Positions 19,614-28,388 of a stretch of DNA of 63,787 nt are shown one piece after another. The notes beneath the pieces are model-generated. The model did not search any database. It saw only the letters and a program-made list of their open reading frames with translations, and was not told the DNA's origin. Every line of letters starts with the position of its first letter. The stretch's first letter is position 1. Source of the DNA: an uncultured Odoribacter sp. (lineage in GTDB: Bacteria; Bacteroidota; Bacteroidia; Bacteroidales; Marinifilaceae). Location: NCBI GenBank assembly GCA_944321165.1, contig CALUKE010000013.1:1-63787 (forward strand), read 5' to 3'. Both the position numbers and the translations under genes were made by a program.

Positions 19614-20674
19614 ATCCTTGCTAACTGTTTTTTCATTTTATAATTGGTCAGTTGCAGACAGTTGGCCTGTACACGTTGTTCCTGTTCCACGACATACCCC
19701 CGTCGTTCGAAGAAGGGGCGGGCGGTGATGCTCACTTCCGAAGTAATCTCGTGGATGCCGTGCTCCGTGGCGTATGCTTCAATCCGTTGCAGCAGGGCGG
19801 TGGCAATGCCTTCTCCCTGATGATCTTTGTGGATGAACATGGAGTGCAGGTAGCCGTCGTTGCAGATGGAGGTGAAGCCGACGATATGGCTTTCGGCATC
19901 GCAGGCGGCAATAAAGCACAGAGTGGCGAGCAGTTCCTCCCAGCGGCCCGGCCGATTGCCGCACGAAGCCCAATCGGCTACTTCTTCGGCGGTATAGTCG
20001 CGGGCGTTAATCGTCAATACCGTATTGCGGAATAGTTCCTTCAGTTCGGGTATGTCATCCGTAGTGACAGGGCGGAAAGTGATGGCGGGCTCTGACTGAC
20101 GGATTATCCGGCAAGGGTTTCCTGCTGCGACGCTATTGGCCGGGATAGATTTATTGACTACGCTGCCGGCACCAATTACACAGTTGTTGCCGATGGTGAT
20201 GCCGGGAAGAATGATGGCTCCGCCGCCTATCCATACATCGTTTCCAACGGTGATGGGTAGGGAACGGGTACGGAAGAATAAATCGCCGGACGTTTCCTTC
20301 CAGCCGTTGACGAAACGTTCGCAGGCATTCATGGGGTGGGTGGCTGTATAAAATTGTACGTTAGGCGCAATCAATACCCGATTGCCGATTCGGATGTGGT
20401 TTTCGTCCATCATCGTGCAATTCATGTTGACCACGGTTTTTTCACCAAGGAAGATGTGCTTTCCGCATTGGCAAGTGAAATTGCGTCCTACACTTGTATG
20501 TTGTCCGATTTTTCCGAGCATTTGTGTTAGCAGGTCCTGCTTTTCTTCTTCTGTCGCTTCGGGAGCATTGAAACGTGCCAGCAATTTGCCGGTACGGACA
20601 ATCATTTCCAACACCTCGGCATCGAGGTGGTTGCAATATTCGCCGGAAAGAAATTTCTGATAATTGGTTTTCAT
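19610..20674 (-). CDS. Maltose/galactoside O-acetyltransferase-like domain fused to GNAT
   Basis: A 354-residue two-domain acetyltransferase. Residues 1-195 are a left-handed beta-helix sugar O-acetyltransferase of the Maa/LacA type: an N-terminal helical cap (MKTNYQKFLSGEYCNHLD), hexapeptide repeats, catalytic His113 in YTATHP, and the closing GNPCRIIR. Residues 198-345 are a GNAT domain with the acetyl-CoA loop QGEGIATAL (286-294) and FFERRGY. The start at 20674 matches the Maa family; an 11-codon longer frame would overlap the upstream gene. It sits 7 bases after the Cdd1-GNAT gene and overlaps the FMN reductase start. Confidence 0.88.
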   Translation of the reverse strand: MKTNYQKFLSGEYCNHLDAEVLEMIVRTGKLLARFNAPEATEEEKQDLLTQMLGKIGQHTSVGRNFTCQCGKHIFLGEKTVVNMNCTMMDENHIRIGNRVLIAPNVQFYTATHPMNACERFVNGWKETSGDLFFRTRSLPITVGNDVWIGGGAIILPGITIGNNCVIGAGSVVNKSIPANSVAAGNPCRIIRQSEPAITFRPVTTDDIPELKELFRNTVLTINARDYTAEEVADWASCGNRPGRWEELLATLCFIAACDAESHIVGFTSICNDGYLHSMFIHKDHQGEGIATALLQRIEAYATEHGIHEITSEVSITARPFFERRGYVVEQEQRVQANCLQLTNYKMKKQLARI

Positions 20675-20681
20675 TGCTTGT

Positions 20682-21671
20682 CTAATGTAGTTTGCATACC
20701 ATAACATATTCTTCTTCCGTCTCCCTCACCACCTTAAATCCAAGTCTTGTGTAGAGACGGACAGCAGGGTTGGCTTTCTGCACCGAGAGCGACACTTGTT
20801 GGTAGCCTTGACTGTACAGCAGGCCAAGTATCTCTTTCATCAGGCGGGTGCCGATGCCGCGTCCCCGAAACTCTTTGAAGAGGGAAATGGCAAGCGAAGG
20901 TGTGCGGTTGTCTACGTGCCCATAGTCGTTCATTTGGCGAACCCAAACGGCCCCAATAATTTTATCGGAGGTTTCGGCCACTAAACAGTGGTCGTCCGGC
21001 CGAGTACCGAAATCTTGGATATAAACTTGCAACCGAGGCAGGTCGATGACGCTGCGAGGCGGAGAAGGCATCCCCTCGGGCAGGTAGATGGCCTCATAAA
21101 GAAAATCACGTAACAGACTGGTTTCTTCCGGACGAAGTGGACGGATGATGGCTTTTCCCAACCGTTCCAACATCTTTTGCAAATGAGTTTCGTTCTCCTC
21201 GTCCGATATCGTCGAATCTTTCATGAAACGAGCACAAGGCAATTCAGGACAGCCACCGCAATTCCGTTTTTTCTTTTCACGGCAACATTGATAAACAGGA
21301 CATACCTTATCTCCGGTAAACTGCAGCCAGAACACCTTGCCGCGTATTTTCCGGCAGCCGCCGCAAGCGGACGGGAAATTGCCACACTCCACACATACCG
21401 CCCCACAGGGCGACGGTTCGAAAAATTCGTCTTTCCACAACCACCATTTGCATTTAACCGAATCAGGATTCTCCGCGTTCACGAAATACTCCACGGCGCG
21501 ATACAGATAAAGTTGACAACGATCTATCAAACAACCGCGCAAACGGCATTCTTCCGCATAAAGATCTTCCGCTCGCTTCCCACGCAAAGAAGCGATGGTG
21601 GTATACCCCATGGCAATCAGATCTCGCTCTGTCTGCTTCCCTACATTGGGAATTTTTCTCAGTTCCGTCAT
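20682..21671 (-). CDS. Cdd1 (HhH) - cysteine-rich DUF3795-like - GNAT triple fusion
   Basis: A 329-residue protein with three parts. Residues 1-82 match the Cdd1 'pathogenicity locus' family, with a helix-hairpin-helix-like start (LRKIPNVGKQTERDLIAMGY). Residues 86-155 hold cysteine pairs as in DUF3795-type metal-binding domains (CGAVCVECG, CGGCRK, CPVYQCC, CGGCPELPC). Residues 175-329 are a GNAT domain with the RGRGIGT loop at 269-275 and LYTRLGF. All three are in one intact frame. It is the first gene of the GNAT operon, with a TAnnTTTG element upstream. Function unknown; a metal-dependent or nucleic-acid-linked acetyltransferase is a guess. Confidence 0.82.
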   Translation of the reverse strand: MTELRKIPNVGKQTERDLIAMGYTTIASLRGKRAEDLYAEECRLRGCLIDRCQLYLYRAVEYFVNAENPDSVKCKWWLWKDEFFEPSPCGAVCVECGNFPSACGGCRKIRGKVFWLQFTGDKVCPVYQCCREKKKRNCGGCPELPCARFMKDSTISDEENETHLQKMLERLGKAIIRPLRPEETSLLRDFLYEAIYLPEGMPSPPRSVIDLPRLQVYIQDFGTRPDDHCLVAETSDKIIGAVWVRQMNDYGHVDNRTPSLAISLFKEFRGRGIGTRLMKEILGLLYSQGYQQVSLSVQKANPAVRLYTRLGFKVVRETEEEYVMVCKLH

Positions 21672-21700
21672 AAGCCCTCTTGTTCAAATGGATTTATTTC

Positions 21701-21708
21701 CAAAGATA
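21701..21708 (-). promoter_or_regulatory. -7 element of the GNAT operon
   Basis: Plus-strand CAAAGATA reads TATCTTTG on the minus strand, an exact TAnnTTTG match about 30 bases before the Cdd1-GNAT start codon. A CAAA at 21723-21726 could be its -33 part with a short gap. Confidence 0.5.
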
Positions 21709-21774
21709 CTATTTTCTTCTACAAAAGCCACATGTTATGCCGTTCATCAATTTTCATTTACAGGGAAAAATATT

Positions 21775-21782
21775 ATATTTGC
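21775..21782 (+). promoter_or_regulatory. -7 element of the flavodoxin lipoprotein gene
   Basis: TATATTTG, an exact match to the Bacteroidetes -7 consensus, 30 bases before the ATG at 21812. It is divergent from the GNAT operon promoter 67 bases away. Confidence 0.55.
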
Positions 21783-21811
21783 TTATCCATTGATACCAAA
21801 ACCATATTAAG

Positions 21812-22636
21812 ATGAAAAAAGGATTGACATTGTTTGCAGTTATCCTGACATTGGTAAGCTGCAACTCACAAAAGAAAAAAGGAGACAATACCCAGAAGTA
21901 TCTGGTGGTTTACTATTCACAAACAGGGGCAACCCAAAAAGTAGCACAAGAATTTGCAAAATTACTAAATGCCGACACCTTACGCCTCGACGTCGAACAA
22001 CCGTATAATGGGACATATGAGGAAACCATTGAACGCTGCCAAAAGGAGATGGCCAATAACGAACTGCCAGCCTTAAAAGCCTTCAAGACTGACTTTACAA
22101 AATATGATACAATTTTTATCGGTTATCCGATCTGGTTCGGTACCTATGCTCCCCCCATTGCATCCTTAGTAAAAGAGATCGACTTTGCAGGCAAAAAGAT
22201 CGTTCCGTTCTGTACCTTTGGCAGTGGCGGCCTCAACAGTAGCAGTACTGCATTGAAACAGGCTTTGCCTCAAGCGGAAATCCTGTCCGGCTACGGTGTA
22301 CGTAATGCCCGCATCACGAAATCACCGGCCGAAGTAGAGCGATTCCTCATCGAAAACGGTTATTTGCAGGGAGAAGTGGAAAAACTTCCAGACTATACCC
22401 CCCAACAACCTGTTACTGAAGAAGAGATCGCTATCTTTGACGCAGCCTGCGGCGACTATACCTATCCGCTCGGCACACCGGTAAGCGTAGGGAAACGGGC
22501 CACTGCCAACGGGACAGACTATCGCTTCACAGCAAAAAGCAAAGATGCGGCAGGAAACGATGTCGAAGCCATCATTTTTGTCACTGTCAGTCAGGAAGCA
22601 GGAAGCAAACCCGAATTTACGGAAGTTGTCAGATAA
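21812..22636 (+). CDS. Exported flavodoxin-domain lipoprotein
   Basis: A flavin-binding redox protein with a lipoprotein signal (MKKGLTLFAVILTLVSC, lipid Cys17), 274 residues. The flavodoxin fold begins at YLVVYYSQTGATQKVAQEF (about 31-49, phosphate-binding loop SQTGAT) with the FIGYPIWFGTYAPP and CTFGSGGLNSS loops that hold the flavin. An extra domain at about 205-274 resembles a small beta domain found after this flavodoxin in Bacteroidetes. A flavodoxin outside the cytoplasm is unusual; an envelope electron-transfer role is inferred. Convergent with the nucleotidyltransferase gene, the two stops overlapping by 8 bases. Confidence 0.85.
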   Translation: MKKGLTLFAVILTLVSCNSQKKKGDNTQKYLVVYYSQTGATQKVAQEFAKLLNADTLRLDVEQPYNGTYEETIERCQKEMANNELPALKAFKTDFTKYDTIFIGYPIWFGTYAPPIASLVKEIDFAGKKIVPFCTFGSGGLNSSSTALKQALPQAEILSGYGVRNARITKSPAEVERFLIENGYLQGEVEKLPDYTPQQPVTEEEIAIFDAACGDYTYPLGTPVSVGKRATANGTDYRFTAKSKDAAGNDVEAIIFVTVSQEAGSKPEFTEVVR

Positions 22637-23306
22637 TTCCACATTTTTGTATCACTCCACTCGCCCACTCCAACAGTTCGCGACTGGCAGCGGCAAAAAG
22701 ATCTTCATTTGCAGCGTCGTCGGTCAAAGCGATTGCTTTCAATATCCGACGATCCATCGCAGAAACATGTTCAGCGAGACGGTTCATAGATGCAATATAA
22801 TCGCCCGTCTCCTGAAAATGTTTCATACGCACAGTAAAACGGGCAGCCTTATACAACCCGACAAGTACCTCCCGGTCTCGGGCATGCAGAAAATTATGCG
22901 AACAGGCATGGTAAAGATTTCCGGCCCCCGTCAGTACGGCACGACGAATATCTTCCCCAGAAAACAGCGGACGCAAATACTCCAAGGAACCGATTATCGG
23001 TTTCGTATCCCATACAAGTTGTAAAAGATCGGATCTTTCCCATCCCCGCAATTCTCTTTCACCTGCAACAAAACCACATATCAATTCACAACGATCCATG
23101 GAATCCAGCAGCTTGCGATAAGCCTGCAGATCATCAAAACAGACCTCATCAAGAATAATCACCACGTCGATATCGCTCGTAGTCGTCTGCTCCCCCCGTC
23201 CATAACTACCCTGCAAGCCAAAAAATCGCAAACGCGTTCCAAAGAGCTGAATCAGCTTTTCCTGGAATTGTTCCAACCAGGAATTCAAATCAAACACTTG
23301 TCCCAT
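22629..23306 (-). CDS. Nucleotidyltransferase-domain protein
   Basis: A 225-residue protein with a minimal nucleotidyltransferase domain: GSYGRGEQTTTSDIDVVI (about 33-50) gives the GS and DxD metal-binding motif. The rest is helical (about 120-225) and may be the substrate or partner domain, as in kanamycin-type nucleotidyltransferases or MNT/HEPN-like proteins. The target is unknown. It forms a two-gene unit with the DUF2007 gene 14 bases upstream. Confidence 0.78.
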   Translation of the reverse strand: MGQVFDLNSWLEQFQEKLIQLFGTRLRFFGLQGSYGRGEQTTTSDIDVVIILDEVCFDDLQAYRKLLDSMDRCELICGFVAGERELRGWERSDLLQLVWDTKPIIGSLEYLRPLFSGEDIRRAVLTGAGNLYHACSHNFLHARDREVLVGLYKAARFTVRMKHFQETGDYIASMNRLAEHVSAMDRRILKAIALTDDAANEDLFAAASRELLEWASGVIQKCGII

Positions 23307-23320
23307 ATTGTGAAATTACT

Positions 23321-23554
23321 TTATCTTTTCATATTTTCCTTGAATACTTCCAACACTTCCACCCCCTGTTTCTGCAACTCTTCCGGAATCAGAAGCTGCA
23401 CCTGCTGAACAGACGTGACAAGCAGCCCATAGTCACATCGGGCAGCATTCACCAAAAAACAGTCAATACCTTCATTTTTCAGGATACTTTCCAACAACTG
23501 ACACTCCCACAATTCTCCACGATATAATTCCATCATATAATCATTATGCTTCAT
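23321..23554 (-). CDS. Small DUF2007-like protein
   Basis: A 77-residue soluble protein that resembles the DUF2007 'putative signal transducing protein' family. The visible pattern is LYRGELWECQLLESILKNEG at the start and a QVQLLIPEELQKQGVEVL helix-strand towards the end. The family is thought to be a PII-like or ACT-like small fold with unknown role. Upstream of the nucleotidyltransferase gene, 14 bases apart. Confidence 0.65.
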   Translation of the reverse strand: MKHNDYMMELYRGELWECQLLESILKNEGIDCFLVNAARCDYGLLVTSVQQVQLLIPEELQKQGVEVLEVFKENMKR

Positions 23555-23659
23555 AATCTTTACGATACGACAGTTTTTAATTCAACAATCATTGCACCTG
23601 CAATGATAAAAACATTTTCAGAAAGAGAGTTTATATTTTTATCTTTTTTCTAAAAAAAG

Positions 23660-23667
23660 TAATTTTG
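23660..23667 (+). promoter_or_regulatory. -7 element of the lipase-like gene
   Basis: TAATTTTG, an exact TAnnTTTG match, 57 bases before the ATG at 23725 in an AT-rich intergenic region. Confidence 0.5.
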
Positions 23668-23724
23668 CAATGATTTTATCAGACTCTTATCCATCTGCAA
23701 TTAAGAATAATAAAGAAAAATAAA

Positions 23725-24966
23725 ATGATTCGCAATTTTACAAGTAAACTTTTAGCATTACTATTGTCGATCGCATTCTTTACAGCTTGTAACAACGACG
23801 ACAATACACCGGGAAACTTTTCCGAGGACAATCATTATCTAACCGGTATTATTACAGAACGACAGATCAGCAAAGCTGAGATTGTAGCACAAATCATGGA
23901 ATATGCAGGCGGTCTGAACATCGACTTACCGGAAACAGTACTCAGCAGTCTGTTGTGCGACGTTGAAGTGGCAGCCATTACATACAACACAACGGGAGTA
24001 GACGGTACCCCCGTCACCGCTTCCGGAGTGATAGCCATGCCCCGTGGCACTACCTCGTACGATCATCTGCTCAGTATCCAACACGGAACGCTCGACATGG
24101 AAGAAGCCCCCTCTATCCAGCTTTTTTACTACGAGATGATGCCGGTTGTCAGCGGACACGTCGTGGTCATGGCGGACTACCTGGGCTACGGTTCCAGTCA
24201 GACCCCCGACCGCCAACATCCTTACCTGCATGCAAGATTGACAGGCAGTACCTGTGCAGACATGATAGAGGCCGCACGGGAATACTTGCGTGAGAAATCC
24301 ATCACCGAAGAAAACGAGGCGATCGAACTCATCGGCTATTCCCAGGGTGGGCAGGCCACGATCGCAACCTTGTTGGAGTTGGAGAATCGTGGCAAGGCCG
24401 ATGAAATTCGGGCCGTTCACGCCGGTGGTGGTGCCTACGATCTGGAAAGTATTCTACAATCCTTCCTGGAAAACGAAACACCAACGTCTTACTCCCGTTC
24501 CGGTTACCTTCCCTATCTGATACGCGGAATGATCTACGGTGAACGACTCTCTGTCCAAGACGAGAATCTGTATGCTTCCGAACTGATAGACCGGGGAGTG
24601 AATCAGATATTCTCTACCCTTTCGCTGTCCCAATGGCATAGCGCGTTGGGGTCGGATATCACCCAGATTTTACATCCCGACTTTTTTGCCGCCCCCAGCT
24701 TCAATGGTAATGCCGACGTACTTGCAGTTATCGCTGCTCTTCAGAAAAATTCGCTGGTCAATGCCACCGCCAAACCCCAGACAACCATCCAGCTTTATCA
24801 CTCGCCAAAGGATGAACTGGTTCCTTACAGCAATGCGGTAAGTGCCCATCAGGTCTGGCCTTCTTCAACCTTAACCGATCTCACCATGCCGAGTCACGTA
24901 TTCGGAGGAGTCGAATTCATGTTGCGCTACATGAATTTATGGCAAATCATCAGTCCGTTTCTTTGA
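23725..24966 (+). CDS. Secreted lipase/esterase-like alpha/beta hydrolase lipoprotein
   Basis: Exported alpha/beta hydrolase of 413 residues with a lipoprotein signal (lipid Cys22 in FFTACNN). The catalytic triad can be read as Ser206 in GYSQGGQ, Asp363 in HSPKDELVP and His391 in MPSHVFGG. The layout, with a DYLGYGSSQTP loop and a long insertion after the nucleophile, resembles the secretory lipase/feruloyl-esterase-like group. Substrate not evident. Single-gene unit with its own promoter and a strong terminator. Confidence 0.85.
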   Translation: MIRNFTSKLLALLLSIAFFTACNNDDNTPGNFSEDNHYLTGIITERQISKAEIVAQIMEYAGGLNIDLPETVLSSLLCDVEVAAITYNTTGVDGTPVTASGVIAMPRGTTSYDHLLSIQHGTLDMEEAPSIQLFYYEMMPVVSGHVVVMADYLGYGSSQTPDRQHPYLHARLTGSTCADMIEAAREYLREKSITEENEAIELIGYSQGGQATIATLLELENRGKADEIRAVHAGGGAYDLESILQSFLENETPTSYSRSGYLPYLIRGMIYGERLSVQDENLYASELIDRGVNQIFSTLSLSQWHSALGSDITQILHPDFFAAPSFNGNADVLAVIAALQKNSLVNATAKPQTTIQLYHSPKDELVPYSNAVSAHQVWPSSTLTDLTMPSHVFGGVEFMLRYMNLWQIISPFL

Positions 24967-24989
24967 TGATCAATCAGGATCCCATATGT

Positions 24990-25033
24990 CTAAAAAATAA
25001 ATGGGTGCGGTTTCGCACCCATTTATTTTTTAG
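24990..25033. terminator. Bidirectional terminator between lipase-like gene and fucP
   Basis: A perfect 20-bp inverted repeat (24990-25009 and 25014-25033) with a 4-base GTTT loop; the outer stem is A/T rich so each strand ends in a U tract. It lies between convergent transcripts. Confidence 0.85.
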
Positions 25034-25045
25034 AGCACACCGATG

Positions 25046-26353
25046 TTATCTGGCTTTTCTCATCTGGTAGCCATACCTAACGATCACGATAAAACAGATC
25101 AAAGGCAAAACGAACGACACATTCACTGCCGGCATTCCCCATACTTCCCGGCAATCAATGATCGATGCCTGTAGAGGCGGCAATACCGAGCCACCCAAAA
25201 TGGCCATAATCAATCCTGCTGCCCCAAATTTGGCATCATCGCCAAGTCCTTTCAGGGCGATACCATAAATGGTCGGGAACATCAGAGACATACAGGCAGA
25301 TATTCCAACCAGACAGTACATACCTTCTATACCATTAAAGAAAATAACTCCCAGCGTAAGCAAACAGGCGGCCACCGCAAGAATCGCAAGCAATCGGCCC
25401 GGATTCAGATACCGGAGTATAAACGTACAAATAAAACGACTCACACAGAATATGACCATCGCGACGATGTTGTATTTCTGAGACAATACCTCGGCGGCCT
25501 GTTCCTCCATACCTTGATTCATAAATAGATGCGTACCGTACTGTATGATAAATGTCCAGCACATAATCTGTGCTCCGACATAAAAGAACTGGGCAATCAC
25601 GCCATTGCGGTAATGATGTATGGAAAAAATGCGTTTCAAGGTCGGAATAAAATTGATCGATTTTGATCCTTCACTGTTTTTCGGCATCCTGGTAATGGCA
25701 ATAATCACAAATATCGCAACAATAATCAGTCCGATCAGCAGATAAGGAGCGATCAGGACAGAAAGATCCGAATCGCGTACAGCAGCAAATTCTGTATCGG
25801 TCAGCTGACTGCGCTCCACCGTATCCATCGGATTCAGACGATTCTGAATGAAATTCATGGCCACATACATTCCCAACAGGGAACCGATCGGATTAAAGGA
25901 TTGTGCTAGATTGAGCCGTCTGGTTGCCGTCTCTTCAGTACCCATGGATAATATGTAGGGATTACAACTGGTCTCCAAAAAAGAAAGCCCACACGTCATG
26001 ATAAAATAGGCCAGCAAAAACGGGTAGTATTCACCGGTCAGTTTGGCCGGAAAAAACAGCAGCGCCCCTACGGCATACAAACCTAATCCCAGTAAAACGC
26101 CAGCCTTGTAAGAATATTTCCGAATAAACATGGCTGCCGGGAAGGCCATGGCAAAATAACCGCCATAAAAAGCCACCTGCACCAATGCGCCGTCCGTAAC
26201 ACTCATCCGGAATATCTTGGAAAAAGCTTTTACCATGGGATTAGTGATATCGTTTGCAAAACCCCATAAAGCAAAGCACAATGTAATCAGTATAAACGGA
26301 AATAGAAAATTCACTCCGTCTTTGCGGAGGATGGATTCTTTTTGTTTGCTCAT
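25046..26353 (-). CDS. fucP: L-fucose:H+ symporter
   Basis: Major facilitator that imports L-fucose with protons. The start at 26353 (MSKQKESILRKDG) gives 435 residues with about 12 membrane segments; a longer frame running 84 codons into fucK is rejected. FucP features are visible: FALWGFANDITNPMVKAF in TM1 (with the conserved Asn/Asp) and LETSCNPYILSMG in TM5. It is the last gene of the fucose operon, 23 bases after the kinase gene. Confidence 0.92.
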   Translation of the reverse strand: MSKQKESILRKDGVNFLFPFILITLCFALWGFANDITNPMVKAFSKIFRMSVTDGALVQVAFYGGYFAMAFPAAMFIRKYSYKAGVLLGLGLYAVGALLFFPAKLTGEYYPFLLAYFIMTCGLSFLETSCNPYILSMGTEETATRRLNLAQSFNPIGSLLGMYVAMNFIQNRLNPMDTVERSQLTDTEFAAVRDSDLSVLIAPYLLIGLIIVAIFVIIAITRMPKNSEGSKSINFIPTLKRIFSIHHYRNGVIAQFFYVGAQIMCWTFIIQYGTHLFMNQGMEEQAAEVLSQKYNIVAMVIFCVSRFICTFILRYLNPGRLLAILAVAACLLTLGVIFFNGIEGMYCLVGISACMSLMFPTIYGIALKGLGDDAKFGAAGLIMAILGGSVLPPLQASIIDCREVWGMPAVNVSFVLPLICFIVIVRYGYQMRKAR

Positions 26354-26376
26354 TATTATGTATTGTTGGTTGTTAA

Positions 26377-27735
26377 CTAATATAGTGACATCGTTTTGAT
26401 CTGTAACTTTATATTGCCTATCGCAGTTGCTTCCACCGGTCCGGTCAGTACCCGCAAACCTGTCGTCTCTGCCGTCAAACGATTCAGCAGATTGTTCTGA
26501 CTGCCGCCACCGATGATATGCAGACAATCTACCGGTTTCTCCAACAACACATTCAGACCTTCGATTCCTTCCCGATATCTCCTGGCCAGAGACTGGAGCA
26601 CACATCTGACATATTCGCCGGAAGTAGTCGGCTTCGGCTGATTTCTAAGTTCACAGAAACTATCAATGGCCTTTTCCATATCGTCAGGACTCTGAAACAA
26701 AGGATCATCCACCTCGATAACAGATTCGATTTTTGCCTGTTCGGCAGCAGACAGTAAAACATCGTAAGCCACCTCTTTTCCCTGATCGGTCCATTGTGCA
26801 ATCAATTTTTGCAGGATCCACAATCCGGTAATATTTTGCAGAAAACAATATTTTCCGTCCACTCCACCTTCATTGGTAAATCCAGCCACACGCGCAGCTT
26901 CGGTCAAAATCGGCTCATCATTCATCACTCCCAGCAAGGACCATGTACCGGAACTGAGAAATGCCTTCCGTTCCCCTGCAGTCTCTCCTGTCACAGCATA
27001 TGCGGCACTGGCCGTATCATGCGAAGCGACAGCAACAACCGCCACTTCATAATCAATCCCCAATTCTTCCCGGATTTCCGGTTTCAGCGTTCCCCTTCTG
27101 GTTCCCGGCATAACAATGGGGCAAAACAACCGTTCCGGTAATCCCAATTTCTTGATCAAAGAGATATTCCAGTCTCGCGTCCGAGCATCCAACAGTTCTG
27201 ACGTAGAAGCAATACTATACTCGCTATTAGCCACTCCGGTCAGGTAATAGCTGAACAAATCCGGCATAAACAAAAGTTTATCGGCCATAGACAGAAGCGC
27301 ACTGCTTTCCTGCTTCATGGCATACAACTGAAACAACGTATTGATCGGCATGACCTGCGTACCGGTCTCCTCGTAGTGTCCGACCACATCGATCATCTTA
27401 AACACCTCTTCAGGCATTCCATTCGTCCAGGGATCTCTATAACAGACAGGATTACCTATTAAATGACCATTCTGATCAATCAATCCGAAATCAACGCCCC
27501 AGGTATCGATTCCAATGCTCACCAAATGATAACCTTGCTCATTCGCCATGCGTATACCCCGTTTCATATCTTCAAAAAGAGACAGGAAATCCCAATATAT
27601 ATGATTCCCCAGTTTCACCTGACGATTTTGAAAACGGTACACCGTATCGAGTACCAGTTCGCCCTCGGAGAGGTAGCCGGCAATCACTCTGCCGCTTCCC
27701 CCTCCGAAGTCTACTGCTAAATATGCATCCCTCAT
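26377..27735 (-). CDS. fucK: L-fuculokinase (rhamnulokinase-type FGGY kinase)
   Basis: Phosphorylates L-fuculose to L-fuculose-1-phosphate. The 452-residue FGGY-family kinase has the first ATPase motif VDFGGGSGRVIAG at about 8-20, the IGIDTWGVDFG motif at about 74-84, and HIIGGGSQNNLLNRLTA near 415-430. By sequence it looks more like rhamnulokinase (RhaB) than E. coli FucK. That is also the case in the Bacteroides fuc operon, and the position between fucA and fucP supports the fucose role. Its start overlaps the stop of fucA by four bases (ATGA). Confidence 0.88.
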   Translation of the reverse strand: MRDAYLAVDFGGGSGRVIAGYLSEGELVLDTVYRFQNRQVKLGNHIYWDFLSLFEDMKRGIRMANEQGYHLVSIGIDTWGVDFGLIDQNGHLIGNPVCYRDPWTNGMPEEVFKMIDVVGHYEETGTQVMPINTLFQLYAMKQESSALLSMADKLLFMPDLFSYYLTGVANSEYSIASTSELLDARTRDWNISLIKKLGLPERLFCPIVMPGTRRGTLKPEIREELGIDYEVAVVAVASHDTASAAYAVTGETAGERKAFLSSGTWSLLGVMNDEPILTEAARVAGFTNEGGVDGKYCFLQNITGLWILQKLIAQWTDQGKEVAYDVLLSAAEQAKIESVIEVDDPLFQSPDDMEKAIDSFCELRNQPKPTTSGEYVRCVLQSLARRYREGIEGLNVLLEKPVDCLHIIGGGSQNNLLNRLTAETTGLRVLTGPVEATAIGNIKLQIKTMSLY

Positions 27736-28388
27736 TTTCCCTTCTTCCCTAATACATAAGTTTCCAAATCATCAATTTCTGCCGGAGAAAGAGTCATGTA
27801 TTTTCCTCCGGAAAGAATGATAATGCGGCAAGCCATCTCAAAAAAAGTCGCCCGCTCAAAAGCCTGGTCAAAATCTTTTCCACACACCACCTGTCCATGC
27901 TTCTGAAGAAGTATGGAGTTATGATCTCTCATGGCATCGATCACCGCTGCGGCAAGTTCCTTGGAACCGGGTCTATAATAAGGAATCACCGGGATTTCCG
28001 CCCCGACATGGCAGGGCACCTCTGCCGTTACATTGAAATTTTTCGGTGTATCCTGCATACAAGCTACCGCAGTCGCATAAGTCGATTGAAAATGCAACAC
28101 CACATTGACATCCGGTCTCTCTCTCAAAATACCGAGATGGAAACCACTTTCCATGGACGGTTTCACACCATTCAACACTTCACCGGTTTCGATCTTGCAA
28201 ACAGCCACCTTCTCCGGAGTCAGTTCCGGTACCCAGGAACCGGTTCCAGACACCAGCGCCTCTTCACCGATCCGCCACGAAAGATTTCCGCTGCTGCAAA
28301 GAGTAAGACCCGCATTACCCACCCGATGGGCCTGTGCTACAAATTTTTTAATTTGCTCATCAGTTATCATAATATTCTGATTCATCAT
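27732..28388 (-). CDS. fucA: L-fuculose-1-phosphate aldolase (class II)
   Basis: Splits L-fuculose-1-phosphate into L-lactaldehyde and dihydroxyacetone phosphate. The 218-residue class II (zinc) aldolase/adducin-fold protein has the phosphate-binding stretch [12 protein letters not shown] (about 28-39), [13 protein letters not shown], and the zinc-ligand region [16 protein letters not shown] with later HGQVVCG. Two ATG codons overlap the fucI stop; the first is used. Coupled to fucI and fucK by ATGA overlaps. Confidence 0.9.
   Translation of the reverse strand: MMNQNIMITDEQIKKFVAQAHRVGNAGLTLCSSGNLSWRIGEEALVSGTGSWVPELTPEKVAVCKIETGEVLNGVKPSMESGFHLGILRERPDVNVVLHFQSTYATAVACMQDTPKNFNVTAEVPCHVGAEIPVIPYYRPGSKELAAAVIDAMRDHNSILLQKHGQVVCGKDFDQAFERATFFEMACRIIILSGGKYMTLSPAEIDDLETYVLGKKGK

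Noticed and set aside
26354..26605. 84-codon N-terminal extension of FucP overlapping fucK
   Set aside because: The added sequence is hydrophilic and is the shadow of the kinase gene; FucP family proteins start at the MSKQKES-like position.
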